NCBI GenBank assembly: GCA_023251235.1
Contig: JAHEZE010000024.1
Span: 1 to 35,642, forward strand
Direction: 5' to 3'
DNA: 35,642 nt
From: Sphingobacteriales bacterium
GTDB taxonomy: Bacteria > Bacteroidota > Bacteroidia > Chitinophagales > Chitinophagaceae
The notes under the pieces are model-generated. The model had not been told where the DNA came from and made no database searches. It worked only from the letters and a program-made list of their open reading frames with translations. Positions 32,934 through 35,642 of this stretch are shown here, piece after piece; the stretch's first letter is position 1, and each line of letters begins with the position of its first letter. The translations under genes and the position numbers were made by a program.

Positions 32934-35642
32934 TTAATGTGCATCCAGCCAGTTTCTCCCTTCACCACATTCAGCAGTTACCGGTACTTTATTCGGAAGG
33001 AGCATTGCTGTCTGCATACACTCAATAATTAATGGTTTCAGTTTTTTTACTTCATCTTTGGTCGCATCAAAAACCAACTCATCATGCACCTGCAGGATCA
33101 TTTTACTTTTGAAACCTTCTTTTTTCATGGCAGCATGTGTTTTAATCATTGCCAGTTTTATCATATCTGCGGCTGTTCCCTGTATGGGAGAATTAATTGC
33201 ATTTCTTTCTGCAAACCCCCTTACAGTAAAATTGGCTGAATTGATATCTCTTAACCATCTTTTTCTTCCCATCAGGGTTTGCACATATCCATGTTCTCTT
33301 GCAAAGTTGATGGTATCGTCCATGTATTTCTGAATACCCGGAAACTGGGTTTTATAATTATCTATTATTTGTTTTGCTTCTGTTCTTGAAATTCCAAGAT
33401 TATCAGCAAGGCCAAAAGCACCCTGACCGTAAATGATGCCAAAGTTTACACTCTTTGCTTTGTAACGCATTTCTTTTGTTACCTCTTTTTCACTTACATT
33501 ATAAACTTTAGATGCAGTGGCAGTATGAATATCTGTTCCTTTTTTAAATGCATCACACATATTATTATCTCCGCTGATAGAAGCAACGATGCGTAATTCA
33601 ATTTGTGAGTAATCGGCGGAAAGTAAAATATGTTTACTGTCTCTTGGAATAAATGCCTTTCTTATTTCTTTACCCCGATCAGTTCTTACAGGAATATTCT
33701 GAAGATTGGGATTATTACTTGCCAGCCGGCCCGTTACAGCAACAGCCTGCCCGTAAGTTGTATGCACTCTTCCTGACTTACGATTGATCAATAATGGAAG
33801 TGAATCCACATAAGTGGATTTTAGTTTTGTAAGCTCCCGGAAAGTCAGAATATCATCTACAATTTTGTTTCCCTTTGCTGCCAGTTTTAGTAAAACATCT
33901 TCACCTGTTTGATATTGCCCCGTTTTTGTTTTTCTGGCAGAAGGATCCAATTGAAGTTTATCAAACAATACTTCACCCAGTTGTTTGGGCGATGCAAGAT
34001 TAAATCGTACACCTGCCTGCTTATATACACTCTCTTCTGCTTTTTTTCCATCTTTCTCCAATTCAACGGAATATTCTTTTAAAAAAGTTTCATCAATTTT
34101 TATTCCTTCAAATTCCATATCCGCTAATACTTTTACCAGCGGGGTTTCCACTTCATAAAAAACTTTCTCTACTTCTTTTTCTTTTAACTTAGGAAGAAAT
34201 ATATTTTTTAATTGAAGAGTTATATCAGCATCTTCTGCTGCATACTCTTTAATTTTTTCCAGTTCCACATCCCGCATGGTGCCTTGAGGCTTTGCTGCAG
34301 AATTGCGGGGAGTTTTTTTACCTATCAACTCTTCTATATGTACCGGTTCATAGCCAAGATATTTTGCGCTCAGCAGATCCATTCCGCGTTTACCATCGGG
34401 CTCTATTACATAATGTGCCAACATGGTATCAAATATTTTTCCGCTCAATTCCACATCATACCATTTCAGGACTAATAAATCGTATTTAATGTTCTGGCCT
34501 ATCCATGTCTTATTTTTATCATTAAATAATGAAGCAAACTGCACCAGGATTTCTTTTGTTTTTTTCTGATCTGCAGGGCAGGGGACATAAAATGCTTCAC
34601 CGGGCTTTACTGAAAAACTCATTCCAACCAATTCGGCATCATTGGCATCAATACCGGTAGTTTCCGTATCAAAACATATTTCATCATGTTTTTTTAGATC
34701 GGCCACTAATTTTTTTATTGCCGGGTCGCCTTCAATTGCTTCGTATTTGTGAGGAGTATTGTTTATGTTTTTATCCACCCTTAGACCTTCTGCATTTTCT
34801 TCTTCTTCGCTTTTGATTAATGTAATAGTTTCTTTGGGAGCATCAATAATATTTCCAAACAAATCAGTTTGCACACCCTGGGGCTGTTCTTTCTTAATAA
34901 AACCGGCAGCGGAACTACCAACAGAAAAATCTTCACCCAATAATCTTTTGCCCAGTGTTTTAAATTCCAGCTCACCGAAAATGGCATTCAGTTTTTCTTT
35001 ATCCAGCTCTTTTATTTTAAAATTTTCTTCATGAAATTCAACCGGAACATTGGTAATGATGGTTGCCAGTTTTTTTGAAATAATGGCCAGTTCTTTTCCC
35101 TTCTTTACTTTTTCACCCATTGCTCCTTTTATATTATCTGCATTGGCCAATGTATTTTCCAGTGATCCATATTCTGCTAAAAACTTTGCAGCAGTTTTTT
35201 CTCCTACGCCGGGTATACCGGGAATATTATCAACAGAATCGCCCATCATACCCAGTATATCGATAACCTGGCTTACATCTTTTATGTTCCATTTAGCACA
35301 TACTTCTTCTGGTCCCATTATTTCCACATCATTACCCTGGTATGCAGGTTTATATATTTTTATTTTTTTTGATACAAGCTGACCATAATCTTTATCTGGT
35401 GTAACCATGTATACTTCATATCCTGCTTTTTCCGCTTGTTTACTCAACGTACCAATAACATCGTCTGCTTCATAACCATCAATAGCTATTATAGGTACAT
35501 TAAATCCTTCTATAATTTTTTTAATATCAGGAACAGCTGCACTGATGTCTTCAGGAGTTTCCTGCCGGTTGGCTTTATAGTCGGCAAAATCAGTATGACG
35601 TTCTGTAGGTGCAGAAGTATCAAAACAAACAGCCATATGAGA
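32934..35642 (-). CDS. polA: DNA polymerase I, partial (5' end outside window)
   Basis: 902 visible residues of DNA polymerase I; roughly the first 55 of the gene lie beyond the right edge. The frame is open to the last base, and the ATG at 35636 is an internal Met in the conserved (H)MAVCFDTSAPTERH, not the start. The 5' nuclease domain includes GYEADDVIGTL and IPGVGEKTA. The 3'-5' exonuclease has D-T-E (CFDTETTG), NIKYD and YAAEDAD, so proofreading looks active, which is not true of all bacterial Pol I. Polymerase motifs A (SADYSQIELRI), B (RYKAKSVNFGIIYGQG) and C (QVHDELVF) are intact. It acts in Okazaki fragment maturation and repair. Confidence 0.98.
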   Translation of the reverse strand, partial: SHMAVCFDTSAPTERHTDFADYKANRQETPEDISAAVPDIKKIIEGFNVPIIAIDGYEADDVIGTLSKQAEKAGYEVYMVTPDKDYGQLVSKKIKIYKPAYQGNDVEIMGPEEVCAKWNIKDVSQVIDILGMMGDSVDNIPGIPGVGEKTAAKFLAEYGSLENTLANADNIKGAMGEKVKKGKELAIISKKLATIITNVPVEFHEENFKIKELDKEKLNAIFGELEFKTLGKRLLGEDFSVGSSAAGFIKKEQPQGVQTDLFGNIIDAPKETITLIKSEEEENAEGLRVDKNINNTPHKYEAIEGDPAIKKLVADLKKHDEICFDTETTGIDANDAELVGMSFSVKPGEAFYVPCPADQKKTKEILVQFASLFNDKNKTWIGQNIKYDLLVLKWYDVELSGKIFDTMLAHYVIEPDGKRGMDLLSAKYLGYEPVHIEELIGKKTPRNSAAKPQGTMRDVELEKIKEYAAEDADITLQLKNIFLPKLKEKEVEKVFYEVETPLVKVLADMEFEGIKIDETFLKEYSVELEKDGKKAEESVYKQAGVRFNLASPKQLGEVLFDKLQLDPSARKTKTGQYQTGEDVLLKLAAKGNKIVDDILTFRELTKLKSTYVDSLPLLINRKSGRVHTTYGQAVAVTGRLASNNPNLQNIPVRTDRGKEIRKAFIPRDSKHILLSADYSQIELRIVASISGDNNMCDAFKKGTDIHTATASKVYNVSEKEVTKEMRYKAKSVNFGIIYGQGAFGLADNLGISRTEAKQIIDNYKTQFPGIQKYMDDTINFAREHGYVQTLMGRKRWLRDINSANFTVRGFAERNAINSPIQGTAADMIKLAMIKTHAAMKKEGFKSKMILQVHDELVFDATKDEVKKLKPLIIECMQTAMLLPNKVPVTAECGEGRNWLDAH

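Noticed and set aside
1-35642. tRNA, rRNA, CRISPR arrays and riboswitches
   Set aside because: No TpsiC-type GGTTCGAATCC arms, regular spaced repeats or recognisable riboswitch cores were seen on reading; a dedicated scan (tRNAscan-SE, Infernal) would be decisive.

Overview
The window is about 35.6 kb of low-GC Bacteroidota DNA, most likely order Chitinophagales (Chitinophagaceae-like). The indicators are a type IX secretion C-terminal sorting domain, lipoproteins with short SxC/TAC-type lipoboxes, TAnnTTTG-type -7 promoter boxes, few Shine-Dalgarno sequences, a DUF5606 protein, MerC-like and SCO proteins, and an AT-rich base composition. No tRNA, rRNA, CRISPR array or complete insertion sequence was seen.

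Region 1 (1-4153) is an accessory defence-type island. It holds an 85-aa orphan protein divergent from a C-protein-like HTH regulator with a recognisable C-box, translationally coupled to an SRA-like/HNH nuclease (a probable modification-dependent restriction enzyme, with no methyltransferase visible). It also holds an ORF6N/KilA-N-type DNA-binding protein with two related palindromes, a class II Fic AMP-transferase with an inverted-repeat operator candidate, and one intact Vsr endonuclease plus two broken vsr fragments (N-terminal and C-terminal, out of order). One fragment shares a 112-bp identical tract with the intact gene and ends at a perfect palindrome, so the region has been rearranged by recombination.

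Region 2 (4185-16161) is mostly housekeeping and envelope functions: a YtcJ-like amidohydrolase, a lipoprotein, a redoxin, an NfeD-slipin membrane pair, a small conserved protein, a beta-barrel protein, pyruvate phosphate dikinase, a WG-repeat protein, an imidazolonepropionase-like amidohydrolase and a cupredoxin lipoprotein.

Region 3 (16303-25678) starts with a single-domain asparaginase and a PlsC-type acyltransferase. A long co-directional run follows: an ATP-grasp ligase, an ATP-grasp ligase fused to a complete SET plus post-SET methyltransferase domain, an acylphosphatase, two M1 metallopeptidases (the second with a T9SS tail), a GH25 lysozyme and two small membrane proteins. The ATP-grasp/SET pair is the most unusual item in the window; its function cannot be read from sequence.

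Region 4 (25675-35642) holds a prohibitin-like SPFH protein, an NTF2-like protein, a metal locus (MerC-like protein divergent from SCO plus a Fur-family regulator, with a symmetric operator between them), an M3 oligoendopeptidase with DUF5606, a group III truncated haemoglobin behind an amidohydrolase lipoprotein, a small receiver-like protein and DNA polymerase I, which runs off the right edge.
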